The notes: a model not told the origin generated them from the letters alone. 34,054 bases of DNA from Candidatus Omnitrophota bacterium (GCA_029568995.1 JAKPYU010000796.1:1-34054), one strand, 5' to 3'. Counted from the stretch's first letter, positions 23,444 to 32,463 are shown. Numbers and translations are program-made.

Positions 23444-25159
23444 CTATATCTCGTCGCCCGCGGTAATTCTCGCCACCTCAACCATCGTGGTATCCCCACG
23501 GAGAATCTTCTTCCATCCGTCCTCACGCAGGGTGCGCATGCCCTGTTGCCGCGCCACTTTGCGGATCACGTCGGAACCGGAGTTCTCCATAACCAGGTTC
23601 CGAATCTCGTCCGAGTTCTCCATGACTTCGTGAATGGCGGTACGGCCTTTATACCCTGTATAATTGCAGATTTCACAACCGCGTCCGCGATAGAACGGTA
23701 CGCCCTTATACTCATCCGGTTCAAATCCGAGGTTCTTAATAATCGTGGGATCGGCCTCGTATACTTCCTTGCATTCTTTGCAGATTGTTCGCACAAGACG
23801 TTGGGCAATCACGGCCTGGATGGCGGAAGCCACCAGGAACGGCTTGATCCCCATTTCCACCAGACGGGTATTGGCTCCCGGTGCGTCATTCGTGTGCAGT
23901 GTGGAGAAAACCAGGTGCCCGGTCATGGCCGCGCTGATGGCGATTTCACCGGTTTCCAGGTCACGAATTTCACCGACGAGGATGACGTTCGGCGCCTGGC
24001 GTAGAATGGACCGCAGAGCCTTGGAGAAAGTCAATCCGATTTCGTCATTCACCTGAACCTGGTTAATTCCCTCGATCTGATATTCCACCGGATTTTCCAC
24101 GGTGACGATTTTCGTATCGACATTATTGATGACGTTCAGCGCGGAATAGAGTGTTGTCGTCTTCCCGGAACCGGTCGGCCCTGTCATGAGGATGATCCCG
24201 TTTGGACGGCGAATCATCGATTTGAATCTCTCGATGTTGTCCTCCAGGAATCCGATCTGCTCCAATCCCAGAAGTACTCCGGATTTCTCCAGAATACGGA
24301 GCACGATGCTTTCTCCGTGAAGAGCGGGAAGGGCGGACACACGGAAGTCCAATTCCCTTCCGAGCACCACCTGCTGAATACGACCGTCCTGAGGCACGCG
24401 CTTCTCGGCCAGATCCATTCCGGCCATCAGCTTGAGACGAGACAGGATCGGCCCCTGCAGCGTCTTGTCCGGCGATTGGATCTCATGCAGCACACCGTCA
24501 ATTCGGAACCGGATTCGGAACTTGTCCTCGAATGGTTCAAAATGGATATCGGAAGATCTCATGCGTAGCGCTTCGGTGAAGATCAAATCCACAAGCCGTT
24601 TGATGGGACCTTCTTCATCGGTTGTGATTTCCCGTAACGCCTGCTCATATGTGGCGGGACCATCGGAGGCGGCTTCGCTGATTTCGGTCAGCATATCCTC
24701 CACCATCGCGGTCTCCCCGGTGTAATAACGTTCGATAGACCATTTAATTTCGTCCGGGCGGGCAAGAACCCATCGCAATTGTCTGCCGGGAAGCAGAAGA
24801 GAGACCGTGTCCATGGCCTCCACATTGTGTGGATCGCCCACCGCCACCGTGACTTTCCCATCTTGAGAATCGGTGACGATCACGTTGTACCGCATCGCGG
24901 TTTTTTTCGGCAGCAGATTCACCACTTCCGGCAACAGGCGGGTTTTGCGAAGCTGAATCACTTCCATCCCCGTCTGTTTGGCAAGGACCTCCATCCGGTC
25001 CTCAACTGCGGTGGTTTCCACCGTGGAGTAATCGATATCGGAAATGCGTTGTGCGCTTTCCTCTTCGGAGGCTCCTACTCTGCCGCTCTTCGGCTCGAAA
25101 TCGGTGTCTTCCGTATCTCCATTGAGGATCGCAGTGTTTTCCGTCTGTTCCTGAGCCAT
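23444..25159 (-). CDS. Type IV pilus assembly ATPase PilB (GspE family), copy 2
   Basis: 571 residues from the ATG at 25157-25159, chosen because the upstream extension (to 25249) is not family-like; GGAG and AAGGA lie just before it. An acidic N terminus is followed by an MshEN domain (VLAKQTGMEVIQL to DEIKWSIERYYTG), then the ATPase core: Walker A GPTGSGKTTTLYSAL, Walker B VILVGEIRDLETG, His box HLVFSTLHTNDA and the four-Cys zinc motif CKEC and CEIC. It is a clear paralogue of the PilB encoded at 20385-22247. Two extension ATPases may serve different pilins or a second secretion system, or one may be a regulatory partner. A candidate promoter lies upstream in the 183-base gap. Confidence 0.92.
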   Translation of the reverse strand: MAQEQTENTAILNGDTEDTDFEPKSGRVGASEEESAQRISDIDYSTVETTAVEDRMEVLAKQTGMEVIQLRKTRLLPEVVNLLPKKTAMRYNVIVTDSQDGKVTVAVGDPHNVEAMDTVSLLLPGRQLRWVLARPDEIKWSIERYYTGETAMVEDMLTEISEAASDGPATYEQALREITTDEEGPIKRLVDLIFTEALRMRSSDIHFEPFEDKFRIRFRIDGVLHEIQSPDKTLQGPILSRLKLMAGMDLAEKRVPQDGRIQQVVLGRELDFRVSALPALHGESIVLRILEKSGVLLGLEQIGFLEDNIERFKSMIRRPNGIILMTGPTGSGKTTTLYSALNVINNVDTKIVTVENPVEYQIEGINQVQVNDEIGLTFSKALRSILRQAPNVILVGEIRDLETGEIAISAAMTGHLVFSTLHTNDAPGANTRLVEMGIKPFLVASAIQAVIAQRLVRTICKECKEVYEADPTIIKNLGFEPDEYKGVPFYRGRGCEICNYTGYKGRTAIHEVMENSDEIRNLVMENSGSDVIRKVARQQGMRTLREDGWKKILRGDTTMVEVARITAGDEI

Positions 25160-25272
25160 AACTCCCGGTTCCTTTTGAAGAGGGTTGCTTTCTGATGGTT
25201 GCAGAATCCGTACTGCCTCGGATGGCGCGGCCGGACAAAACCACGGCACGATGATTCGTCACCCATCTAAAA

Positions 25273-25302
25273 ATGATAGCCATTCCGCGAAAGAGCCGTC
25301 AA
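25273..25302 (-). promoter_or_regulatory. Candidate promoter of the pilus motor operon
   Basis: On the minus strand TTGACG (25297-25302), an 18-base spacer and TATCAT (25273-25278) each match the sigma-70 consensus at five of six positions. It is in the largest gap of the minus-strand run and would give a leader of about 105 bases before the second PilB gene. Confidence 0.4.
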
Positions 25303-25342
25303 GCAATCATCCCGATATTGCCCTTCGACTCGCTCGTTCGTT

Positions 25343-27919
25343 TCAAGCCCCCGGAGAGCCGATCCAGCCTGCAATCCGCTCGATCATCACCCGGACATTC
25401 GGTTGATCGGGCTTGTATCGCAGAGAAGTGGAAAGCGCTCGGTGTGCCGATTGATATAAGCCCTGGTCCGCATACAACTGCCCCAGCAATCGATGCCCGT
25501 CCGCCGATGTCGGCTCGATCCGCAGGGTGTTCTGAAAAGCCTCTTCCGCCTCCGTATATCTTCCCAAACGAACCATTGTCACACCATGGTTCATCCAAAT
25601 CCAGGCGTCATCGGGACGTTGTTTTGCAGCCTGCTGCAAGAGAAGTGCGGCTCTCGCCCAGTTCTTCTCCATCGCGGCCAGGTATCCATGTAAGGCCAGA
25701 ACCGCCGGTCCCGCGCCCTGCCGAAACGGTCCCAGCAACTTCCGCACTTTCTCGATTTCTCCGTTGCGCAGTAGTAACAGGCAATACTCCGCATTCAAAT
25801 CCGAACGATCCGTGCTCGACTCCTCGGCTTCGGTGAAATAGCGCTCGGCAACATCCGTGTCTCCGGCTTCCCATGCCAGGCAGGCCAGATTCCGTTGCAC
25901 TGCACTTCGATTCGATCCCAGCTCGAGCAAGTCCTGATAATACTGCTGTGCAACATCCGAATTGCCCCGTAGCCGGAAGAGATACGCCAACCGATCCAGG
26001 GCCGGAACAAAATCCGGATTTTTCTCCACGATGGAACGATACCGCAAAATGGCTTCTTCAGGCTGTCCAGCCTGTTCCAGCCGGGAAGCAATCTCGTACG
26101 CGTAGAACGGGGTTCCGTCAGCGGGAGGCTGTGTCTCCGTGCCGCCTGCCTGGCCGGTAATCCCAAACCGCAGCGCGAGCGCCTTGGCCGGGTCGTACAG
26201 GGGAGAATCGGCCCGCGTGAGTCGATACAGCAACTCCCCTGCCCGGTTCCTGTCTCCGGACATCGCAGTGCAGCAGGATCGGATCAGATCGCACCAATCC
26301 GGAAACGCCGGGTCCGGGTCCACATGGGTCGAATCAATTCGATTCAGGAGTATTTCCGCTTCGGAATACCGGCCCTGTATGGCAGCAAGCACCGACTTAA
26401 GCAACAGGTATCGGTTGGAGGGCAACAGATTGCTTTGCTTCAGCGCCTCTTCCGCCTCGTCGAATCGGTAAGCCCTTATCAGCAGTTGGACACGAAGCCA
26501 GAGGTCCTCGGCGGTATTGCCTTCCGGGACATGCGCCAATGCCAGCCGAAGATGTCCGGAATGCTGTTCCGCCAAGACGGAAATCCGCACAAGGCGCGGA
26601 TCGCCCGCAAGTCGGGCGCTGACACGCGAAAGAGTTTCTCGCGCCTCTTGCGGTCGGCCCAGGAAAAGGGCCGCCAGCGCCGTATTCAGAAACGCCAGCG
26701 GCGGTGCGGACTGCCGAAGAACCGCCTCGGAACTCTCCAGGGCACGCGTCGGATTCCCTTCCAGGAGTGAGGCCGTCTGCTGAAAGAAAGCCACCCAGAT
26801 ATTCTCCGGAACGCCATCGGATGAGGCCCCGGCAAACGGGGGACCCGTCCAACTCTCACCGACAGCGCATTTCCGGATCGCCTCCTCCAGAAGTCCTGCG
26901 ACAAACACCGGCGATTCCTGGATCAACTCGCGCAGGGTCGATTCCGCTTCGTCCCGCTGACCGGCGACCAGATACGCTTCATACAACTGAAGAAGCAGAA
27001 TCGGAGACTCAACCTTGTCCTTGACGGGGGATAACATCTCGGTGATGCGGGTCGGTTCTCCCATCAGTGCGTAGATCGCCGCGAGATTCAAACGCGATTG
27101 AAATCCCTCCGGCGTATTCTGTTCTGCAATCTCTTGCAGCGAAGAGGCCGCTTTCTCGATGAATCCCTGGTGATAGTCCAGAAGCGCCCGTTGCCGGGTG
27201 ACCGCCGGAGCCGGTGCGCCCAGTTCCAACGCTTCGCGGAAATCGGATTCGGCGTGATCGAATTGACGTTTCACCAGACGGATCTCCCCGCGCAGCAAGT
27301 AAGCCCTCGCGGGATTCTCCATCAGGTTGATGGCCTGTTCCGCTGCCGATCCCGCTTCCGCCAGGTTGCGCTGGGCAAGCGCCACTTTTCCCAGCACGAG
27401 ATGCGCCAATCCGATCCCTGGGTCCTGGGCAATCGCCAAGTTGAGGAAATGGCGGGCCTCGGACAACAGTCGCTCGGAATAGCCGCCACTCTGAAGCAAT
27501 CTCACCGCGGCGGTTCCCACCAGCGACTGAGTATTGTATTCGGGGGTTTCGCCAAGCACGGTGAACTGTTCCTGCGCGGCTTCCGCGTCGCCCGCATCCA
27601 GTTGAATCCAACCTGCGAGATCCAAAGTCTTCGGGTCCCGTCCGGCAGGCGGAATAAACGACGTGAGAGTCATCAATGCGGCATCGGTCTCTCCAAGCCC
27701 CCGTTGCGCCTGCGCCACGATCAACGACACGTCAAGGTCTCGTTTGTCCCGCTCATAGACCTGTTTGACCGTTTGCAGCGCCTCCTGCCATCGGCCTTTT
27801 CTCAAGTGGGCCTTTGCCACAATCAATGCAGAACTACGCTCGTATCGGATATACAGCACAAATCCGATCACGAGACCCAGAAGCACAGCGAGTACGAGAG
27901 GAACCAGAATCTTCTTCAT
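25343..27919 (-). CDS. Membrane-anchored TPR-repeat protein
   Basis: 858 residues. The N terminus KKILVPLVLAVLLGLVIGFVLYIRYERS is a single transmembrane anchor or uncleaved signal, placing the rest in the periplasm. The remainder is a long array of TPR-like helix pairs, e.g. KGRWQEALQTVKQVYERDKRDLDVSL, GRYSEAEILLNRI, GNSDVAQQYYQDLLELG, GRYTEAEEAFQNTLRIEP and GLYQSAHRALSTSL. There are perhaps 15-18 repeats, a scaffold for protein partners. The start ATG follows AGGGA (27926-27930), which overlaps the stop codon of the upstream membrane-protein gene; the gap is 3 bases. This resembles the TPR proteins encoded with exopolysaccharide or pilus systems, but the partner is unknown. Confidence 0.88.
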   Translation of the reverse strand: MKKILVPLVLAVLLGLVIGFVLYIRYERSSALIVAKAHLRKGRWQEALQTVKQVYERDKRDLDVSLIVAQAQRGLGETDAALMTLTSFIPPAGRDPKTLDLAGWIQLDAGDAEAAQEQFTVLGETPEYNTQSLVGTAAVRLLQSGGYSERLLSEARHFLNLAIAQDPGIGLAHLVLGKVALAQRNLAEAGSAAEQAINLMENPARAYLLRGEIRLVKRQFDHAESDFREALELGAPAPAVTRQRALLDYHQGFIEKAASSLQEIAEQNTPEGFQSRLNLAAIYALMGEPTRITEMLSPVKDKVESPILLLQLYEAYLVAGQRDEAESTLRELIQESPVFVAGLLEEAIRKCAVGESWTGPPFAGASSDGVPENIWVAFFQQTASLLEGNPTRALESSEAVLRQSAPPLAFLNTALAALFLGRPQEARETLSRVSARLAGDPRLVRISVLAEQHSGHLRLALAHVPEGNTAEDLWLRVQLLIRAYRFDEAEEALKQSNLLPSNRYLLLKSVLAAIQGRYSEAEILLNRIDSTHVDPDPAFPDWCDLIRSCCTAMSGDRNRAGELLYRLTRADSPLYDPAKALALRFGITGQAGGTETQPPADGTPFYAYEIASRLEQAGQPEEAILRYRSIVEKNPDFVPALDRLAYLFRLRGNSDVAQQYYQDLLELGSNRSAVQRNLACLAWEAGDTDVAERYFTEAEESSTDRSDLNAEYCLLLLRNGEIEKVRKLLGPFRQGAGPAVLALHGYLAAMEKNWARAALLLQQAAKQRPDDAWIWMNHGVTMVRLGRYTEAEEAFQNTLRIEPTSADGHRLLGQLYADQGLYQSAHRALSTSLRYKPDQPNVRVMIERIAGWIGSPGA

Positions 27920-27922
27920 GGT

Positions 27923-30256
27923 CTATCCCTGGGGTTTCAACCGGGCCAGGATCATCCCATCCTTATTGTACACAATTTCCAGAACGGAGCTCTGCCAAAA
28001 TGCTTCAAGGTTCTGCCATCCCGGATCCGCTTCAATCGCGGTGCGAACAGACTCATGCCACACACGCACCTGCTCCCACCGGGCAGCGGCATCTCTCATC
28101 CTCAATGGCTCCAGGTCCCGCAATCGTCCAAGAAACTCCACGGTCTGCCGCGCGGGAAGGCACAGAAGCCAATATGCAGGGAACTCCATAGATTGATTGT
28201 AGTCCTGAATCGTTTTTTTGTCATAAAGAACGTACCCGATCCCCTGTTTCCTGAGGGCATTCACGATTCCCTGCACCGTCCCCGTCTCCCGCGCAATCCC
28301 GATCAACGGTGGCGTATCGAACCAGTCCGCCCCCAGGTATCGACGGAGACAATGAAAGTTGTAATGCTGCCCGTGAATCAGGATCTTCTCATCCGGCGGA
28401 ACAAATTGTGCCACCGCTTCAAAGCCATGGTAAAACGTGCGCGTCGTCTGGTTGATCAAACGCAGATACCGCTCCTCATCCACAATGCCCCCGACCACCC
28501 GCCAGGGCGAAAACCCGTTCCGGTCGCAAAATTTCCCGGCATTCCACAAGCCGTAGTACGCCACCACAAAAACCACCAGCCACCGAAAGACAACTTGTCG
28601 CTGCCAGAGACCGGCCGTGCATACCGCGAGCGGGATCGCCAGCACACTCAAACACGGCAACAGAAACCGCGCATCCCGGTAGGTCCAGGCCCAAATCACA
28701 AACAGCACGCCTCCAAACACCGCCAGCAGTCTCTTGGCGGTCGCTTCTGGCCCAAAGAAGAACAATCCAGGCAGACCGATCAGGTACAACGCACTGACCG
28801 GCCAATCTCCGAAATTGTTCTTGCCGATATCAATCGGCGACCAGAGCGGCTTGATTATCAGACCGAGTGTATTCACGATTTTTTCGGGAAAGGACAGAAA
28901 CCCCGCCGCATTCAGATCCCCTTTCAGCCCGGCATGAAAAGAGAAAAACGCCGCGTTTGCCGCAGACCATTCCCCTTCGCCAAACACGCCGATTCCCATC
29001 GGATAAACCGGATTCCCGTGATAAAACACATTCTTGATATACCAGGGGGATGCAACCAGGAACGCAATCACGGACCCCACGATGACCCCCTTGCACCTTC
29101 TCCAATTCCACAAGCCGGAAAATTGTGGAATCATCAACAATAGGGAAAGAGAAAAAAGAAAAATCAGCGCCGTGTATTTGCATCCCAGCAGCCACCCGCC
29201 CGCCATTCCGTACAGCAGCGCGGATCGCCAGGAAAATGTCTGAGTGTTTACAAGATGAATCCCGGCAGCAACTGCCAGCAGAAGATACGCGCACAGCCCC
29301 ATTTCATTGAACGCCCACGATGCCAGGATCGGCACAAAGGGAATACTCGCAAAAAACGCCATGGCGAGTCCGCCCGCCACGCGCCCACCGCCCAGCACGG
29401 CAATCCGGTAGATCAATCCCAGGCAGGCCACCAGCATCGACCAATGAATCATCTTCGCCACGGACGGCAACTCGAACGCCAGCGGGATTGCATACAGAAT
29501 GTCGATGGTCATCGGGAAATTGGAAAACGAAAGGTGTGGGATACGCAGGAAACCGCCCTCTTCCAGCCAGATCTTTGGTGTCGTGAGATGATACCGAAGC
29601 GCATCGGATTGGGTCGGCGGCAACAACGACGAGAAAAAAGAACCCGCCAACAGCGCAATACACACAACACTCAGAACGACCGCCGACGGCGTCCGGAGGA
29701 GCAAATCTCCAAGGGTTTTCCAGAATCTCCCTCCCCAAGATTGGGGAGGGTAGGGTGGGGTTGATAATTCCGCACACTCTTCTCCTCGGCCTGCAATCCG
29801 CAATCCACAATCCACAATCCGCAATAGAATGGGTGGCACAGGCATCTTGCCCGTGAAATATTCCCATACCCCCGCCACACACCCCACCCCCAACAGGCAC
29901 GCAATTTCCGCAAAATGAAACCTCTTCAGCGCCGCCAACATAAACAGCCCATGCGACAGCAATCCCCAGCCGATCAGCGTTGACACTGCCCACGAGTGAA
30001 GCCATTCCACTTGCGGAATCAGCCGACGAAGCAGGAGTCGCCCCGCTCCCCAGCCGGAAAACCAGAACACCAGTAACAACGCATACTTCTCCCAATGACC
30101 CGTAATGGTCTCAATCCGAAATAGAAGAAACACATCCGCCCCGTAGGCGTGAATAAAATCCCACCGGATGGGAGTTCCGAGCAACTGTTTCGGGAGAATC
30201 GCAAGTGCGGCGACCACAATCAATCCCAGGCAACAGAGATCTCGCCGTTGTGTCAT
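27923..30256 (-). CDS. Multi-pass membrane protein, GT-C glycosyltransferase-like
   Basis: 777 residues with about a dozen or more hydrophobic segments across the first 600 residues and a soluble C-terminal domain of about 180. The first periplasmic loop region reads PPTQSDALRYHLTTPKIWLEEGGF, in the style of GT-C lipid-linked sugar transferases (acidic residue and YHL near the first loop), so it may add sugars to a lipid, protein or pilin. This is inferred from layout only. Residues of about 135-179 (TGKMPVPPILLRIVDCGL onward) are not native-looking: they are encoded by three dispersed DNA repeats stacked at 29728-29855, kept in frame in a loop between membrane segments. The ATG overlaps the DUF4911 stop (ATGA). 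Confidence 0.78.
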   Translation of the reverse strand: MTQRRDLCCLGLIVVAALAILPKQLLGTPIRWDFIHAYGADVFLLFRIETITGHWEKYALLLVFWFSGWGAGRLLLRRLIPQVEWLHSWAVSTLIGWGLLSHGLFMLAALKRFHFAEIACLLGVGCVAGVWEYFTGKMPVPPILLRIVDCGLRIAGRGEECAELSTPPYPPQSWGGRFWKTLGDLLLRTPSAVVLSVVCIALLAGSFFSSLLPPTQSDALRYHLTTPKIWLEEGGFLRIPHLSFSNFPMTIDILYAIPLAFELPSVAKMIHWSMLVACLGLIYRIAVLGGGRVAGGLAMAFFASIPFVPILASWAFNEMGLCAYLLLAVAAGIHLVNTQTFSWRSALLYGMAGGWLLGCKYTALIFLFSLSLLLMIPQFSGLWNWRRCKGVIVGSVIAFLVASPWYIKNVFYHGNPVYPMGIGVFGEGEWSAANAAFFSFHAGLKGDLNAAGFLSFPEKIVNTLGLIIKPLWSPIDIGKNNFGDWPVSALYLIGLPGLFFFGPEATAKRLLAVFGGVLFVIWAWTYRDARFLLPCLSVLAIPLAVCTAGLWQRQVVFRWLVVFVVAYYGLWNAGKFCDRNGFSPWRVVGGIVDEERYLRLINQTTRTFYHGFEAVAQFVPPDEKILIHGQHYNFHCLRRYLGADWFDTPPLIGIARETGTVQGIVNALRKQGIGYVLYDKKTIQDYNQSMEFPAYWLLCLPARQTVEFLGRLRDLEPLRMRDAAARWEQVRVWHESVRTAIEADPGWQNLEAFWQSSVLEIVYNKDGMILARLKPQG
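29728..29767. repeat. Dispersed hairpin repeat, family B, copy 2 (inside a gene)
   Basis: All 40 bases match 17732-17771, including the CCCTCCCC/GGGGAGGG stem. On the coding (minus) strand it reads in frame as LSTPPYPPQSWGG within the 777-residue membrane protein. Confidence 0.85.
29793..29826. repeat. Tandem heptamer tract (AATCCGC unit), copy 2 (inside a gene)
   Basis: About four to five units of AATCCGC/AATCCAC. On the minus strand it encodes the segment LLRIVDCGLRIAG of the membrane protein, which is the well-known translation of this tandem repeat. Confidence 0.8.
29831..29855. repeat. Dispersed repeat, family F, copy 1 (inside a gene)
   Basis: GGTGGCACAGGCATCTTGCC followed by CGTG, read on the minus strand as a GGCAAGATGCC-type hairpin and translated TGKMPVPP. 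A related copy with fully paired arms lies at 33167-33187. It directly abuts the heptamer tract. Confidence 0.65.
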
Positions 30257-30504
30257 GATGGAGAATCCATTGGCCCGGTGGGCGGTTCCAGTTCGAGCGG
30301 CATTTCTTTCTGAAGCGCCTCGATGAACCCGTAAAACTCACTCAGGCAGGACGGAGAAACCCAGAACACCACCCGCCCCTCTTTCGGAGCAATGCTCCGC
30401 ACCACCGCTAATCCCTCGCAGGCATCCAGTTGCGAGTTCAAATACCCGATTTCATGCGGCGCAACCCGCCCCTTGATGATCAAGACATCCCGCGTCGGAT
30501 TCAT
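30253..30504 (-). CDS. DUF4911 family protein
   Basis: 83 residues. The ATG at 30502-30504 overlaps the stop codon of the upstream M24-like gene (ATGA), and its own stop overlaps the ATG of the downstream membrane-protein gene in the same way, so all three are translationally linked. The sequence TRDVLIIKGRVAPHEIGYL, then AVVRSIAPKEGRVVFWVSP, and FIEALQKEMPLE at the end matches the DUF4911 domain: a small alpha/beta fold of unknown function, about the usual length. I can add no function; the context suggests a cytoplasmic accessory. Confidence 0.8.
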   Translation of the reverse strand: MNPTRDVLIIKGRVAPHEIGYLNSQLDACEGLAVVRSIAPKEGRVVFWVSPSCLSEFYGFIEALQKEMPLELEPPTGPMDSPS

Positions 30505-31610
30505 GATCGAACCAGAATGTCCGGTCGTTCGTATTTCTTGCTGCCGATCCCGATTTCCAGCATCGGCCAATCGCGCGCCGCCGTGACAAATTCGATCCGC
30601 TTGGCGTGCACGAGCAGCGTATCTTCGCTCTTCGTTCCCGTGATGGAGGGATTCCAGGCCACCGCCTGCCCCTCATGTACCAATTCCCTCGAATCGGGAA
30701 TCGCTTTGAACAATCGACCCAGGTAACCGGATGGTCCGCCCTGGTGGTGCAATTCCCATTCATCCGCAAATCCCTGTTTTGCATAGCACGCCTGTGCCTT
30801 CCGAAAGATCTCTCCGTAGGAAACACCGGGGCGCGTTTCATGGATAAACGTCGCATCCACCGTGCAGACCGCCTTGTGTTTTCGCGCCAGGTCATCGGGA
30901 ACAGGACCGAAATGGACCAGCCGGGTCAGATTGGCAATCAGCCCCCATCGTCGGGCGCAAAGAACCAGCATGACACAATCCTCCACTCGGTTGGCCGTCG
31001 GAATGGGGTGTCGATGTTTCCGAAGCCGTTCGTCCGCCGCAACAAGAATCAACGCAGGCCAGATCTCCCGTTTGTGCGCCTCGGCGGACAGAATCCCCGC
31101 AATCTCGAACTCACTCATACCTTTCTTGATGTTCAAACAGGCGGTGCGAACGGCCTCCTCGGAACGTGTTCCGATCCATCGGTATCGATCCTGCTCGGCC
31201 TCGGTCAGCACGCTGTAGCACTCCAGAATGTGACTGCGCACTGTCGGGTCGGTTTCCGACACCCACTTCCCCCCATCGATAATGTCTTCTATTTTCGCCG
31301 CGAGGGCACGAGATTCCTTGTGCCAGGGATAGTGGAGATCCACCAGGTCGAGGCCGGGGAATTCCTCGTCCAGCAGACGCGGTGTCTCAATGCTCGAACA
31401 GATAAGCGACACGGAATCCTGGGTCACCAGAAGCGGCCCGCAGGACTCTACCGAGGCAAACATGATGAATGTCTCCGCGCCGCCGGTCAGCCAGGCAATA
31501 GTGCTTTGCTCGGTCAGCAGGAGACCATCCAGTCCGAGATTCTCGATAATTCGTCTGATTTTCAACAACTTCTCTGCAAATTCATCGCGACGACTCTGTT
31601 CCACCGGCAT
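30501..31610 (-). CDS. M24 (Xaa-Pro peptidase-fold) protein lacking the usual metal ligands
   Basis: 369 residues from the ATG at 31608-31610, preceded by AAAGGAAG; the start overlaps the end of birA by 29 bases. Residues 1-150 look like a creatinase N-terminal domain (FAEKLLKIRRIIENLGLDGLLL, STIAWLTGG). The rest has the pita-bread fold order, including MSEFEIAGILSAEAHK and HHQGGPSGYLGR. The canonical M24 ligands are not kept: the first Asp region reads LVLCARRWGLIANLTRL, where active members have D.G....Y.SD.TRT, and the late Glu region reads WNPSITGTKSEDTLL. The protein is therefore probably not an ordinary metallopeptidase; it may bind a substrate or catalyse without metal, as creatinase does. 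Confidence 0.75.
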   Translation of the reverse strand: MPVEQSRRDEFAEKLLKIRRIIENLGLDGLLLTEQSTIAWLTGGAETFIMFASVESCGPLLVTQDSVSLICSSIETPRLLDEEFPGLDLVDLHYPWHKESRALAAKIEDIIDGGKWVSETDPTVRSHILECYSVLTEAEQDRYRWIGTRSEEAVRTACLNIKKGMSEFEIAGILSAEAHKREIWPALILVAADERLRKHRHPIPTANRVEDCVMLVLCARRWGLIANLTRLVHFGPVPDDLARKHKAVCTVDATFIHETRPGVSYGEIFRKAQACYAKQGFADEWELHHQGGPSGYLGRLFKAIPDSRELVHEGQAVAWNPSITGTKSEDTLLVHAKRIEFVTAARDWPMLEIGIGSKKYERPDILVRS

Positions 31611-32463
31611 CGTTTTTCTTCCTTTCGTGTAATAGGGACATTCCATTTTCGGGCAGCTCTTCAAGAGGGACAAGACCTGTGATCTCCGGAGGACGGAATC
31701 GGCGCTGCTTTCCTTCCATTTCACGCAGCACCAGGCATCCTTCGAGGTCGATTCCCTCCACAATCCCCGCGAGAATCTCCGCCCCATGGGTCAGCTGCAC
31801 CGCACAGCCGACCGTCGAGCAGAGATCCATCCAACGCCGATACAACACCGGCCACCCGTCGCGATTCAATCGCTGCCACCAGTCACCAAGCGAGTTGAGA
31901 ATACCTGCAAGCAAGATGTTACGGTCCCACGCACGGTCGTGGATCTCGCACAGGGAAATTGCCCGGTCGCGCAGTTCCGGCGGCCTGTCCGAGGCCTGGC
32001 TGGAGACATTCAGGCCAATCCCTACCACAGCAAGTGAATAACCGGCCCTGGTCTCGGCCATGACACCCCCGATCTTCTTTCCGTTTGCAATCACATCGTT
32101 CGGCCACTTCAGCAACACCGCCACATCGGCATCTCGCATCAGCATCTCCGCCACGGAAACCGCCGCCCAGATCGACAAGTATCCCGATAGTTGAGATTCC
32201 TCCCACGGCACGGCCACGGACAACAGAAGGTCCTTTCCGGTCGGGGATATCCATCGGCTGCCGGAACGTCCTCGACCCATTGTCTGGCAATCCGCCGTCA
32301 CCACGGTTCCCGTCCCCGCTCCCCGCTTGATTTCCACCCAGAGCACATCATTGGTTGATTCGCAGGAGGGGATATGGATCAATGGATCGCCAAACGGGTG
32401 CCCATCCAACCGGCTCTGAACCAGTGGGGGAGAGATCACGCTGCGTTGGCCTGAGTCGGGCAA
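31582..32463 (-). CDS. birA: Biotin--protein ligase BirA, without DNA-binding domain
   Basis: 293 residues, starting at TTG 32461-32463, chosen for GGAG (32472-32475) 8 bases upstream and the loss of a membrane-like N terminus seen from the ATG at 32550. Motifs: SCESTND near the N terminus, GRGRSGSRW (adenylate-binding loop, about 63-71), LKWPNDV (about 118-124), GKKIGGVM with the catalytic Lys, and GIGLNV (about 148-153). The C-terminal beta domain includes ILAGIVEGIDLEGCLVL. It attaches biotin to carboxylase carrier proteins in the cytoplasm. The N-terminal helix-turn-helix of E. coli BirA is absent, so it is a class I ligase that does not repress transcription. It is the first gene of the minus-strand run. 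Confidence 0.92.
   Translation of the reverse strand: MPDSGQRSVISPPLVQSRLDGHPFGDPLIHIPSCESTNDVLWVEIKRGAGTGTVVTADCQTMGRGRSGSRWISPTGKDLLLSVAVPWEESQLSGYLSIWAAVSVAEMLMRDADVAVLLKWPNDVIANGKKIGGVMAETRAGYSLAVVGIGLNVSSQASDRPPELRDRAISLCEIHDRAWDRNILLAGILNSLGDWWQRLNRDGWPVLYRRWMDLCSTVGCAVQLTHGAEILAGIVEGIDLEGCLVLREMEGKQRRFRPPEITGLVPLEELPENGMSLLHERKKNDAGGTESSR

Noticed and set aside
27098-29143. Long open frame (681 codons) on the plus strand
   Set aside because: It runs opposite to two well-supported genes (TPR protein and membrane protein), crosses their junction, and its product is rich in His, Arg and Gln with no recognisable domain. It is the antisense shadow of GC-rich coding DNA.
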